DNA from: Methylobacterium sp. 77
Lineage (GTDB): Bacteria; Pseudomonadota; Alphaproteobacteria; Rhizobiales; Beijerinckiaceae
Assembly (NCBI RefSeq): GCF_000372825.1
Contig: NZ_KB910516.1
Coordinates: 1,086,011 to 1,150,010, forward strand
Length of the DNA stretch: 64,000 bases
Direction: 5' to 3'
Shown: one piece after another, positions 1 through 8,756 of the stretch
How positions within the stretch are numbered: position 1 is the stretch's first letter
Layout: each line of letters opens with the position of its first letter
Made by a program: the position numbers and the translations under genes
The notes under the pieces: model-generated
Databases searched by the model: none
Told to the model about the DNA's origin: nothing
The model's input: the letters and a program-made list of their open reading frames with translations, nothing else

Positions 1-653
1 GAGTTCTGCTCGCAGAACTGGCGGATCTCGGCGTCGCCCATATCATGGCGGCCACCGTGCCGGCCCAGGGCACGCCCGCTCGCCAACAGCGCGGCCACGT
101 CCTCCTCAACACCTTCCCGATGGAATGGGGCCGGCGCTACATGATGCGCGGCTATGCCTTTCACGATCCCACGGTCCGGCGTCTCGGCCACTCGACGGCG
201 CCCTTCGCCTGGAGTGACGCCACCGAACAGCATGCCGATGATCCGCTGGCACGCAAGGTGATGGACGAGGCGGCGGATTTTCGTCTGTGCGACGGCCTGA
301 CCATCCCGTTGATGACCCTGGACGGCGAGACCGCCGGGTTCAGCGTTTCGGGCGAGCGCCTCGCCATCGATCCGGCCGACCGGGGCATGCTCCAGTTGAT
401 CGCCACCTACGCGTTCGGTCACCTTCTGCTGCTGAATGGCCAGAGCCCGGCGGCGACCGCGCGCCTCGCCCCACGCGAGCGCGAGGCGCTGCAATGGGCG
501 GCGGAGGGCAAGACCGACTGGGAGATCGGCGAGGTGATGGGCATCTCGACCCACGGCGTCGATTTTCATCTGCGCTCGGCCCGCGCCAAGCTCGGCACCG
601 CCAACCGCACTCAGGCCGTCGCCATCGCCCTGCGACGAGGGCTCATCATCTAG
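1..653 (+). CDS. LuxR-family regulator, 5'-truncated by the window edge
   Basis: The reading frame is open from base 3 to the TAG at 651-653, so the start lies before the window. The visible part has at least 216 residues. The N-terminal portion looks like an acyl-homoserine-lactone binding (autoinducer_bind) domain, with aromatic residues around WGRRYMMRGYAFHDP and a later PFAW. The last 60 residues are a GerE/LuxR helix-turn-helix (LAPREREALQWAAEGK, then GVDFHLRSARAKLG and the RTQAVAIALRRGLI helix). It is therefore probably a quorum-sensing type transcription factor. No luxI-like synthase lies downstream; one could lie just upstream, outside the window. The ATG at 45 is internal and would cut into the ligand domain. 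Confidence 0.85.
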   Translation, partial: VLLAELADLGVAHIMAATVPAQGTPARQQRGHVLLNTFPMEWGRRYMMRGYAFHDPTVRRLGHSTAPFAWSDATEQHADDPLARKVMDEAADFRLCDGLTIPLMTLDGETAGFSVSGERLAIDPADRGMLQLIATYAFGHLLLLNGQSPAATARLAPREREALQWAAEGKTDWEIGEVMGISTHGVDFHLRSARAKLGTANRTQAVAIALRRGLII

Positions 654-715
654 TGGGATCGGGTCTGGGCATTTGATATCCTTCCGCAAGCTCGGTTTCG
701 CGGGAGGCGTCGACG

Positions 716-1192
716 ATGTCGAAGGTCAGCACCTGTTTGTGGTTCGGGAAGGACATCGAGGCGGCCGTCGGCCTCTACGTCTCTCTCGTACCCGATTCGC
801 GGATCGACCACGTCCAGCGCTCACCGGGGCCGTGGCCGGGTGGGGAGACGGGTGATGCGCTACTGGTCGCCTTTACCCTCGGCGGGCAGAGCTTCCAGGC
901 GCTGAACGGAGGCGCCCAAGCCGATTACGGGATGGCGGCCTCCATCTCGGTGGCTTGCGCTGATCAGGTCGAGGTCGACCGGCTATGGACGGGCCTCACC
1001 GCGGATGGCGGGTCCGAGATCATGTGCGGCTGGCTCCGGGACAAGTGGGGAGTGCCCTGGCAGATTGTCCCGACAATCCTGCCGCGGCTCCTGGCGGATC
1101 CCGATCCCGCCGTGGCGCGCCGCGTTTTCTCCGCCATGCAGGACATGGTGAAGCTCGACATCGCCACGCTGGAAAACGCGGCCGCCGGCTGA
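716..1192 (+). CDS. VOC family (PhnB / glyoxalase-like) protein
   Basis: A 158-residue cytoplasmic protein starting at ATG 716 (MSKVSTCLWFGKDIEAAVGLY). It has the vicinal-oxygen-chelate layout of PhnB-type proteins: an N-terminal CLWF..DIEAA unit, a central FTLGGQSFQALNGG strand-turn and a C-terminal CGWLRDKWGVPWQIVP motif typical of the 3-demethylubiquinone-9 methyltransferase-like (PhnB) group. Most members have no assigned substrate, and the name does not imply methyltransferase activity. It stands alone, 62 bases after the LuxR gene and convergent with the DMT transporter at 1213. Substrate unknown. Confidence 0.8.
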   Translation: MSKVSTCLWFGKDIEAAVGLYVSLVPDSRIDHVQRSPGPWPGGETGDALLVAFTLGGQSFQALNGGAQADYGMAASISVACADQVEVDRLWTGLTADGGSEIMCGWLRDKWGVPWQIVPTILPRLLADPDPAVARRVFSAMQDMVKLDIATLENAAAG

Positions 1193-1212
1193 GGCCGACC
1201 GGGCATCCGCCC

Positions 1213-2166
1213 TCACTTGGCCCCCACCCCGCCGGGACGTTCGCGGCGACCGAAGCGCTCGGCGATGACGATGCCACCGAGCACCAGGCCGAGGGCCAGG
1301 GCCTGATACCATTGGAAGGGTTCGCCGACGACGAGGATGGCGAGGCCGGAGCCGAAGATCGGCACGAGGTTCACGAACACCCCGGCCCGATTCGGCCCGA
1401 TCAGCTCGACACCCCGCATGAACGAGAGTTGGGCGATGAGGGATGGCCCGAGCGCCACGAAGGCGACGATGGCCCAGCCCTGCGTCGTCGGCCAGATCAG
1501 GTGGCCGGCGGCCTGCTCGACGACGAGCGCGGGGAGGGAGGTCACGAAGGCGGCCAAAGCCATCGCCGAGAAGAAGGTCAGGCCGGACATCTTGGGCCGG
1601 TCGGCGAGGGCGACGGTGTAGCCGGCATAGAGCAGGCAGGCTCCGAGCATCAGCATGTCGCCGACGTTGAAGGACAGCGTCGACAGGATGTGCCAGTCCC
1701 CATGCGTCGCCGCCACGCCTGCGCCGCCGAGGGTGATGACGACGCCGAGACCCTGCGCTCCGGTGACGGCGACGCGGTGCACGATGTAATTCAGCAGGAT
1801 GACGAGGACCGGGATCGCACCCTGGAACAGGGCGACGTTGACGCCGGTCGTGTAGATGCCGGCTGCGTAGAACAGGCTCGCATAGGCAGTGTAGCCGCAG
1901 GCCCCCATCAGCAGGACGTAGCGCCAGTGCCGCGCGATCAGGTGGCGCTCGGCCACGATTCCGCGCCAGGCGGGCCAAGCCAGCGCGAGGCAGGCGAAGG
2001 CCCAGCGCAGGCAGGTGAGCACCTGGGGCGAGACCTCCCCGACGGCCCATTTGCCCGCGACCACGTTGCCGCCCCAGAGCAGCGTCGTGAACAGGAGGAG
2101 CGGGTAGGCGGCAGCGGCAGCGCGGGTCTCGATGGCCGGGCCGGGTATGGCGGACGGAGAGGTCAT
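1213..2166 (-). CDS. EamA/DMT-family transporter
   Basis: A 317-residue inner-membrane protein with about ten hydrophobic segments in two repeated EamA halves. The first begins at LLLFTTLLWGGNVVAGKWAV and the second at GDMLMLGACLLYAGYTVALA. The family exports amino acids, nucleosides or other small metabolites; the substrate cannot be read from the sequence. I placed the start at ATG 2166 (MTSPSAIPGP). The frame remains open upstream to 2484, but that extension is Arg/Pro-rich and has no membrane character. It runs convergently into the VOC gene and lies 112 bases downstream of the glycosylase gene on the same strand. Confidence 0.85.
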   Translation of the reverse strand: MTSPSAIPGPAIETRAAAAAYPLLLFTTLLWGGNVVAGKWAVGEVSPQVLTCLRWAFACLALAWPAWRGIVAERHLIARHWRYVLLMGACGYTAYASLFYAAGIYTTGVNVALFQGAIPVLVILLNYIVHRVAVTGAQGLGVVITLGGAGVAATHGDWHILSTLSFNVGDMLMLGACLLYAGYTVALADRPKMSGLTFFSAMALAAFVTSLPALVVEQAAGHLIWPTTQGWAIVAFVALGPSLIAQLSFMRGVELIGPNRAGVFVNLVPIFGSGLAILVVGEPFQWYQALALGLVLGGIVIAERFGRRERPGGVGAK

Positions 2167-2278
2167 GATGCCTTCGCGGTGTTGTCTCGCATGCGGTAGC
2201 CCCGGCGTTCTTCTGTCCCGCCAAGGCAAGGATGAGCAAGGCCGCGGACCACAGGTCTGCGCATCGCAGTGCCCGCAA

Positions 2279-3208
2279 TCATGCCGGGCGGGGAGGGCCG
2301 CTTCTGGCGGCGGGGGGGAGGGCGGCCGCGATCCGCGCTGCGTCGCTCGCCCAAAGGTGCATGGCGGCATAGCCCCGCCACGGGCGCCAGGCTTCGGCCC
2401 GAGCGAGCAGTTGCACCGATGTCGGACGCCCCGTGCCGGTATCGAGGGACCTGAGCAACGCGAGGTCGGCCGCCGGCAGCGCATCCGGCTCGCGCAAGGC
2501 TCGCAGGGCGATGTATTGCGCCGTCCACTCGCCGATGCCGCTCAAGGTTTTGAGGGCAGCCACCGCTGCGTCGAGTCCCCTTCCCCCGTCGAACAGCCGA
2601 GGGTTCGCCTGGGCCTCTGCGGCGAGCGCGTTGATCGCCCTGCCGCGTGCGCCCGGCATGCCGAGGGTCGCGGCTACCTCGGCCTCGCGCAATTGACCCG
2701 GCGTCGGGAACAGATGGGTCAGGCCCGCGACGGCCCGCTCCGGCGCCAAAGGTTCACCGAAGGCGGAAACCAGGCGGCCGGCGAGGCGGGTGGCGGCATT
2801 CACCGAGACCTGTTGCCCGAGGATGGCGCGAACCGCGAGCTCGAATCCGTTCCAGGCGCCCGGAACCCGTAGGCCCGGTCGTTCGGCGACGAGGCGTGCG
2901 AGGTCGGGATCGCGCGAGAGCGCGGCCGCGATGACGACCGGATCGGCATCGAGATCGAACATCGGCCTCAGCCGGGCGAGAATCTGCGGCACGATGGCCG
3001 GATCGGGATGATCGATCGCGGCCACGAGGACATCGCCCTGCCCCGGAGCCAGGGAGAACGTGCCGCACCGGCCGGAGAGGAAGACGGTCCGCGCATAGGT
3101 TTCACCCGTCACGACCTCGACACCGGGAATGGCCCGGCCGCCGAAATAGGCCAGGGTCGCGGGCCAATCGTAGGGTGGTAGGTAGGGCAAGGAGATGGTG
3201 CGGTTCAC
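2279..3208 (-). CDS. AlkA-type DNA-3-methyladenine glycosylase II
   Basis: Base-excision repair glycosylase that removes alkylated bases from DNA. An AlkA_N-like domain begins with NRTISLPYLPPYDWPATLAYF. A helix-hairpin-helix domain follows, with LKTLSGIGEWTAQYIALRAL and then PDALPAADLALLR, where the Asp after ALPAA fits the catalytic aspartate position of E. coli AlkA. I chose the GTG at 3208 (309 residues) because it directly precedes the AlkA_N homology and has GGGGAGG upstream. An in-frame ATG at 3304 would add a Pro/Arg-rich, unconserved-looking stretch of 32 residues. No Ada methyltransferase domain is fused. The gene is divergent from the RND adaptor gene. Confidence 0.82.
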   Translation of the reverse strand: MNRTISLPYLPPYDWPATLAYFGGRAIPGVEVVTGETYARTVFLSGRCGTFSLAPGQGDVLVAAIDHPDPAIVPQILARLRPMFDLDADPVVIAAALSRDPDLARLVAERPGLRVPGAWNGFELAVRAILGQQVSVNAATRLAGRLVSAFGEPLAPERAVAGLTHLFPTPGQLREAEVAATLGMPGARGRAINALAAEAQANPRLFDGGRGLDAAVAALKTLSGIGEWTAQYIALRALREPDALPAADLALLRSLDTGTGRPTSVQLLARAEAWRPWRGYAAMHLWASDAARIAAALPPAARSGPPRPA

Positions 3209-3375
3209 GATGAGCTTCGGCCTCCCCAGAAATCGCGAGCCTGGAGCCCTTGCCGGCCCGGGGCTGGGAAGCCGCGGGCTTCCCGATGGACCATAGGACA
3301 CCATCAGCCAGGACTGGATAATTCGGCACGGCCAGTATCGAGTTGCCGAGCGGCACTATATCCGTTCCTGAGAAC

Positions 3376-4479
3376 ATGCGGCCTTCGACCGCGAGGCCGG
3401 GGAGGGCGGTTCTGGTGTCGTGGGTGCGCGTTCTCTTGTTTGCCGGCGTGGTGGCCGGCATCGGCGTCTACGCGGCGAGCGAAACCGGCACGGCCCTGAT
3501 CGCCGAATTGCGTGAGCGGATCGTGCCCGGAACGCCGGCCCATCGCCATCTCCCGGCCCAGCGTACCGCGATCGAGGACGGGCGAACCGTAGTCCGGTTG
3601 AAGCCGGAGGAGCGCGAACGGCTCGGCATCGCGACGCAGGTTCGCACCTCCGCTGCCCACCGCGAAGAGCTCCAGGCCTATGGCAGCGTCCTCGACGTCG
3701 CCAGGGTCACCGACCTGACCAATTCCTATGCCAGCGCCAGGGCGCAGCTGCAGACCGCCCAGGCCCGCGTCGAGGTCTCGCGTAATGCGTTCCAACGCGC
3801 GAAGAACCTCGGCCCCTACGCCACCACGGTTCAGGTCGAGACCACCGAGGGCACCTTCCAGACCGATCAAGCCGCGCTGGCGGCGGCCGAATCGCAGGTC
3901 CGTACCCTCGCGGCCACCGCTCAGCAGGAATGGGGTCCGGTGATCGGCCGGGCCATCGTCGAGCGCTCGCCTGCGATCACTCGTCTGATCGAACGCGTCG
4001 ATTTCCTGGTCCAAGTGACGCTGCCGCCGGGCGAGAGCATCAAGGGACAGCCCTCCGCCGCCTTCGCCGAGGTGCCGCCGCAAAGCGTGCGCATCGCGCT
4101 GCGCTACATCTCTCCGGCCACCCGCACCGACCAGCGCATCCAGGGCCTGAGCTTCTTCTATACGGTGCCCGGCGACAGCGGCTTCCTGCCCGGCATGAGC
4201 ATGCTCGCCTTCCTCGCTTCGGACCGGACCGTCACCGGCATTAGTGTGCCGGAGGATGCCGTGGTGCATTGGCAGGGCGGCACCTGGATCTACCGGGCGG
4301 TGGCGCCCAACGCCTTCGCCCGCCACGCCCTCAAGTCCGACCCGCCGATGTCGGCGGACGCCTATGTGGTGGAGGATCTGCCCGGCGAGACCGAGATCGT
4401 GCTCACCGGTGCGCAGGCTCTCCTGTCGGAGGAGATGAAGAGCCTGCTTTCGGTCTCCGGCGGCGTGGACGACGATTGA
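3376..4479 (+). CDS. RND efflux periplasmic adaptor, apparently without lipoyl domain
   Basis: A 367-residue membrane-fusion protein with one N-terminal anchor (about residues 14-35, VSWVRVLLFAGVVAGIGVYA). It then has a short alpha-hairpin (residues about 105-175, SYASARAQLQTAQARVEVSR ... AALAAAESQVRTLAA) and C-terminal beta-barrel and membrane-proximal parts (SVRIALRYISPATRT, GISVPEDAVV). The two halves of the biotinyl-lipoyl motif that normally flank the hairpin are not recognisable, which is unusual. The ATG at 3376 is preferred; a TTG at 3343 would add 11 residues. It is separated by one base from the pump gene at 4481, so the two form an operon. No outer-membrane factor gene is nearby. 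Confidence 0.75.
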   Translation: MRPSTARPGRAVLVSWVRVLLFAGVVAGIGVYAASETGTALIAELRERIVPGTPAHRHLPAQRTAIEDGRTVVRLKPEERERLGIATQVRTSAAHREELQAYGSVLDVARVTDLTNSYASARAQLQTAQARVEVSRNAFQRAKNLGPYATTVQVETTEGTFQTDQAALAAAESQVRTLAATAQQEWGPVIGRAIVERSPAITRLIERVDFLVQVTLPPGESIKGQPSAAFAEVPPQSVRIALRYISPATRTDQRIQGLSFFYTVPGDSGFLPGMSMLAFLASDRTVTGISVPEDAVVHWQGGTWIYRAVAPNAFARHALKSDPPMSADAYVVEDLPGETEIVLTGAQALLSEEMKSLLSVSGGVDDD

Positions 4480-4480
4480 C

Positions 4481-7400
4481 GTGAGCGACACTCCGAACGG
4501 TCCCCAGGCGGCCCTCGTCGCCTTCGCTGTCCGCTTCCGCGGCATCGTCCTGGCGCTCAGCCTGGCGCTCGCCGGCTATGGCTTCGCAGTGCTGGCCGAT
4601 GCCAAATACGATGTGTTTCCCGAATTCGCGCCGCCCTCCGTGGTCGTCCAGACCGAGGCACCCGGCCTCAACCCCGAACAGGTGGAGGTGCTGGTCACCC
4701 AGCCGATCGAAGTGGCGGTGAACGGCTTGCCGGGTATCGAATCCCTGCGGTCAAGCTCGATCCAGGGCCTGTCGGTCATCACCGTCACCTTCGGTACCGG
4801 CAGCGACGTCTACCGCGTCCGTCAGCTCGTGACGGAGCGGCTGACGGCGCTCGCCGGCCGCCTGCCCCAGGGCGTGCTGCCTCCGGCGATGACGGCGCTC
4901 ACCTCGGCCACCAGCACCGTGCTCCTCGTCGGCCTCACCTCGGAGCGGCGCTCGGATCTCGACCTGCGCACCATCGCGGACTGGACCGTGCGCCTTCGGC
5001 TGCTGGCGGTGCCCGGCGTCAGTCAGGTCTCGGTTTATGGCGGCGCTGTGCGCTCGCTCCAGGTCCAGATCCGCCCGGCGGACCTGATCCGCTACAACAT
5101 CGGCATGAACGACGTCCTCGCCGCCGCCCGCAAGGCCACCGGCGTGCGCGGGGCGGGCTTCGTCGACACGATCAACCAGCGCGTCACCCTCCAGACCGAG
5201 GGGCAGTCGCTTACCCCCGAGGAACTGGGCCGCACAGTGCTCATCAACGAGGGCGGGGCGAGTGTGACCCTCGGCGATGTCGCCACCGTGGTCGCGGCCG
5301 GCGAGCCGCCGATCAGCGCCGCTTTGGTGGATGGCAGGCGCGGCGTGCTCCTGATGGTCGGCGCGCAATACGGCGCCAACACCCGCGAGGTCACGGCCCG
5401 CGTCGAGGCCGCCCTGGAAGACCTGCGCCCCGCCCTCGACCGAGAGGGCGTGGCGTTGAGAGCGGACCTGTTCCGGCCGGCGAACTTCATCACCATCGCC
5501 AATGCCAACGTGCTTCAGGCTCTCGGGCTCGGCGGCATTCTCGTCGTCGTCGTGCTGTTCGCCTTCCTCTACGATTGGCGCACCTGCGTGATCTCGTCGG
5601 TGGCGATCCCGCTCTCGCTCATCGCCGCCGTGGTGGCGCTCCAGGCCATGGGCGAGAGCCTCAACACCATGACGCTGGGAGGCCTCGCCATCGCCATCGG
5701 CGAGGTGGTGGACGATGCCGTCATCGGCGTCGAGAACGTGGTCCGGCGCCTGCGCGACAACCGGCGCCTCGCCGCACCCGTCTCCGAGGGGAGGGTGGTC
5801 ATCGATGCCATCCTCGAAGTCCGCACGGCGGTCGCCTATGCCACCTTCGCCGTGCTCTTGGTGTTCCTGCCGGTGCTGGTCCTGTCGGGCATCGCCGGCA
5901 AGCTGTTCGCTCCGCTCGCCCTCGCCTACATCCTCGCGGTGGTGGCCTCGCTGGCCGTGGCGCTCACCGTTACCCCGGCACTGTCGATGATGCTCCTCAC
6001 CGGGCGGCGCGAGACGGATTTGCACGACCCACCGGTCATGCGCTGGACGCGCGGCGGCTACACCCGGCTCTTGCAGCGGATCAACCGCGCGCCGCGCGTC
6101 GTCATCGCCTGCGGTATCCTGGCGACGCTGGCGGGTGTTGCGGCGACGCCCTTCTTCGGCAGCACTTTCCTGCCCGACCTGAAGGAGGGCCACCTGATCC
6201 TGCACATGGCGGCAGCGCCCGGCACCTCGCTCGGAGAATCCATGCGGCTCGGCGGCCGCATCACGACAGAACTCCTGAAGATCCCGGGCATCCGCGCGGT
6301 CGCCTCGCAGATCGGCCGCGCCGAGGCCGGCCAGGACACGGCCGGAACCCATTACAGCGAAATCCATATCGACCTCGATCAGGGGCTCGACGGCGCCGGA
6401 CAGGGCAGGGCCGAGGCCGAGATCCGCACGCTGATGGCGGGGTTTCCGGGCGCCGCCTTCTCGCTCAAGACCTTCCTCACCGAGCGCATCGAGGAGACCG
6501 TCTCCGGCTATACCGCGCCCGTCGTCGTCAACGTCTTCGGCAACGACCTCGCACGGATCGAGGCGGCCGCGCGCGACATCGCCCGTGAACTCGCCGAGGT
6601 GCGGGGAGCGACGGATATCCAGCAGGCCTCTCCCGCCGGCCTGCCGCAGATCAATGTCGGCCTGAGGCCCAACGACCTGCGCCATTGGGGCCTCTCGGCG
6701 GTGGAGGTGATGGAGGTTGTACGGACCGCCTACCAGGGCGACGTCGTCGGCCAGACCTACGAGGGCAATGCGGTCTTCAACGTCCTCGTGATCCTCGATT
6801 CTGGGGCGAGGGGGCGTCTCACGGCTCTGGGCGACCTCCCCTTGCGCTCATCGAACGGCCGCTTCATCCGCCTCGCCCAGGTGGCGGATATCTACGAGAC
6901 GTCGGCGCGCTACCAGGTCCAGCACCAGGGTGCACAGCGCGTCCAGGCGATCACCGCCAACGTCACGGGGCGCGACGTCGCCTCCTTCGTCGAGGCCGCG
7001 CGACGCAAGATCGCAAAGGAGGTGGCGCTGCCGACCGGCGTCTACGTAAGCTTCGCCGGCTCGGCCGAAGCACAGGCTCGGGCCAAGCGCGACCTCCTGC
7101 TGTTCTCAGGGCTCGCCGGCCTCGGCATCGTGCTGTTGCTCGCCGTCGTCACCGGTAGCGTTCGAAACCTCATGCTGGTGCTGGTCAACCTGCCCTTCGC
7201 CTTCGTCGGCGGTGTGCTCGCGGTCTTCGCCACGGGGGCCGTGCTGTCGCTGGGCTCCATCGTCGGCTTCGTGACGCTGTTCGGCATCAGCCTGCGCAAC
7301 ACCATCATGATGATCTCGCATTACGAGCACCTCGTCGCCGTCGAGGGCCGGCGATGGGATCGCGACACGGCGGTGGAGGGCGCAGCCGACCGCCTGGTCC

Positions 7401-7624
7401 CGATCCTGATGACGTCCCTGGTCACGGGCCTCGGGCTGTTGCCCCTGGCGCTGGGTGCAGGCGAGCCAGGCCGCGAGATCGAAGGCCCGATGGCCATCGT
7501 CATCCTTGGCGGTCTCGTGACCTCGACGATCCTGAACCTCATGATCCTGCCGACCCTGGCCCTGCGCTACGGCCGGTTCACCACTGGCGAGGGCAGGGCG
7601 CCGGATACGGCGCGGGCATCGTAG
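4481..7624 (+). CDS. HME/CzcA-CusA-like RND efflux pump
   Basis: A 1047-residue inner-membrane proton-driven transporter, full length for the family, starting with GTG one base after the adaptor stop. It has the RND architecture: TM1 (RFRGIVLALSLALAGYGFAV), a large periplasmic loop, a TM2-TM6 bundle near residues 340-500, a second loop and a TM8-TM12 bundle. TM4 carries AIGEVVDDAVIGVEN, the AIG-x3-DDA-x3-VEN pattern of the heavy-metal-efflux (HME) branch rather than the DFG-x3-DGA pattern of classical CzcA. The closest functional guess is metal ion export, but the substrate is not shown. It forms an operon with the adaptor at 3376; the outer-membrane partner must be encoded elsewhere. Confidence 0.85.
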   Translation: MSDTPNGPQAALVAFAVRFRGIVLALSLALAGYGFAVLADAKYDVFPEFAPPSVVVQTEAPGLNPEQVEVLVTQPIEVAVNGLPGIESLRSSSIQGLSVITVTFGTGSDVYRVRQLVTERLTALAGRLPQGVLPPAMTALTSATSTVLLVGLTSERRSDLDLRTIADWTVRLRLLAVPGVSQVSVYGGAVRSLQVQIRPADLIRYNIGMNDVLAAARKATGVRGAGFVDTINQRVTLQTEGQSLTPEELGRTVLINEGGASVTLGDVATVVAAGEPPISAALVDGRRGVLLMVGAQYGANTREVTARVEAALEDLRPALDREGVALRADLFRPANFITIANANVLQALGLGGILVVVVLFAFLYDWRTCVISSVAIPLSLIAAVVALQAMGESLNTMTLGGLAIAIGEVVDDAVIGVENVVRRLRDNRRLAAPVSEGRVVIDAILEVRTAVAYATFAVLLVFLPVLVLSGIAGKLFAPLALAYILAVVASLAVALTVTPALSMMLLTGRRETDLHDPPVMRWTRGGYTRLLQRINRAPRVVIACGILATLAGVAATPFFGSTFLPDLKEGHLILHMAAAPGTSLGESMRLGGRITTELLKIPGIRAVASQIGRAEAGQDTAGTHYSEIHIDLDQGLDGAGQGRAEAEIRTLMAGFPGAAFSLKTFLTERIEETVSGYTAPVVVNVFGNDLARIEAAARDIARELAEVRGATDIQQASPAGLPQINVGLRPNDLRHWGLSAVEVMEVVRTAYQGDVVGQTYEGNAVFNVLVILDSGARGRLTALGDLPLRSSNGRFIRLAQVADIYETSARYQVQHQGAQRVQAITANVTGRDVASFVEAARRKIAKEVALPTGVYVSFAGSAEAQARAKRDLLLFSGLAGLGIVLLLAVVTGSVRNLMLVLVNLPFAFVGGVLAVFATGAVLSLGSIVGFVTLFGISLRNTIMMISHYEHLVAVEGRRWDRDTAVEGAADRLVPILMTSLVTGLGLLPLALGAGEPGREIEGPMAIVILGGLVTSTILNLMILPTLALRYGRFTTGEGRAPDTARAS

Positions 7625-7946
7625 GAGTATCCTGCCGGAGTGCAGTTCGAGCCGATGCCGGTCCCGGATTTCCACCCGGATCCACCATTCGCATAAGATA
7701 TATTATGGAACTTATCTGCCCTGGATACGGGGTGAGGGTGGCTCTCTGCAGAAACTTGGAATACACCATTCCATCATGTCTCGCCGAGAGATGGCCGGTT
7801 CACGCCTTGCTCACCACATCCCTTAAACGATCCGCCAGTTTCTAGGGCAATTGTCACAATCCTATCTCAAACCGCGTGTCTAACCCATCGCGGCGCGGCA
7901 ACGGTCGCCATGACCGCCCGCCCCTCTCGTTCTCGAAGCGGATCCG
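7625..7946. other. Intergenic region with inverted repeat, no gene seen
   Basis: 322 bases between the RND pump and the SGNH hydrolase, visibly more AT-rich than its neighbours. It contains ATAAGATATATTATGG near 7693, an inverted repeat TGGAAT-ACACC-ATTCCA at 7757-7773, and GCAATTGTCACAAT near 7847. These could belong to a promoter or operator for the hydrolase, but no sigma-70 hexamer pair is convincing. No credible coding frame was found. Confidence 0.4.
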
Positions 7947-8738
7947 ATGCTGACCGTGCTCAAACCCTGCGCTGCTCCGATTCTCGGCCTTGCCCTCGTG
8001 GCACTCGGTCTCGGCGGTCCGGCATGGGCGGAGCCGGTGGCGCAGAAGCCGGCGATCGCAGCGAGAGCGCTTGCGAAGCTCTCCCATCTGGCAGCTTTGG
8101 TGAAAGCGGGATCGGACATCCGCATCGTCGCCTTCGGATCGTCATCCACGGAAGGGTCGGGCGCTTCTTCGCCGGCTGCCGCCTACCCCGCTCAGTTGCA
8201 GGAAGACCTGCAAGGACGCCTCGACGTCGCGGGCACGAATCACTCCACCGTCACGGTTCTGAACCGTGGCAAGGGCGGGGACGATGCCGAGGCCATGGCT
8301 CGGCGCCTCGACCGTGACGTGCTGTCCGAGCGGCCCGACCTCGTGATCTGGCAGACCGGCAGCAACGACCCGATGACCGGCGTCACGGTGGAGCGGTTCA
8401 CGGAACTGACGCGCCAGGGCATCGCAGCGATGCGCGCCGCCGGCTCTGACGTGATCCTGATGGACCAGCAATGGTGCCGCCGCCTGACCACGACCAATGG
8501 CGCCGAGCGCTACGGGGAGGCGCTGCACAGCCTCGCCGCCGAACTCGACGTGCCGGTGATCCGTCGCCACGCCCTGATGCGGACCTGGGCCGCCAGCGGC
8601 CTCCTGAGCCAGGCGCAGATGATCGGTCCGGACGGGCTGCATATGACCGATGCGGGCTATGACCGCCTCGCCAAGGCAGCCACAGCGCAGATCCTGGTCA
8701 ATGCCGGCCTGGTTCCGGCGGACCCACTTCGTAACTGA
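7947..8738 (+). CDS. Secreted SGNH/GDSL-family hydrolase
   Basis: A 263-residue protein with a signal peptide (LGLALVALGLGGPAWA, cleavage probably after residue 28). The SGNH blocks are present. Block I reads FGSSSTEGSG, with the nucleophile most likely Ser66 and the usual Asp of GDS replaced by Ser65. A WQTGSNDPMTG block follows, and near the C terminus DGLHMTDAGY supplies the Asp/His pair. Such enzymes hydrolyse esters of sugars, lipids or thioesters in the periplasm; the substrate is unknown. The gene stands alone, convergent with the MBL hydrolase, with AT-rich DNA upstream that may hold its promoter. Confidence 0.8.
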   Translation: MLTVLKPCAAPILGLALVALGLGGPAWAEPVAQKPAIAARALAKLSHLAALVKAGSDIRIVAFGSSSTEGSGASSPAAAYPAQLQEDLQGRLDVAGTNHSTVTVLNRGKGGDDAEAMARRLDRDVLSERPDLVIWQTGSNDPMTGVTVERFTELTRQGIAAMRAAGSDVILMDQQWCRRLTTTNGAERYGEALHSLAAELDVPVIRRHALMRTWAASGLLSQAQMIGPDGLHMTDAGYDRLAKAATAQILVNAGLVPADPLRN

Positions 8739-8756
8739 GGCACCAGGCCCTTCTCG

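Noticed and set aside
4751..6685. 644-codon minus-strand open frame opposite the first RND pump
   Set aside because: Shadow of the pump gene; composition is Gly/Asp/Arg/His-rich, without hydrophobic or catalytic pattern.
7625..7946. GTTCGAGCC near 7645 as a possible tRNA T-arm
   Set aside because: No matching acceptor, D-arm or anticodon stem can be folded around it.
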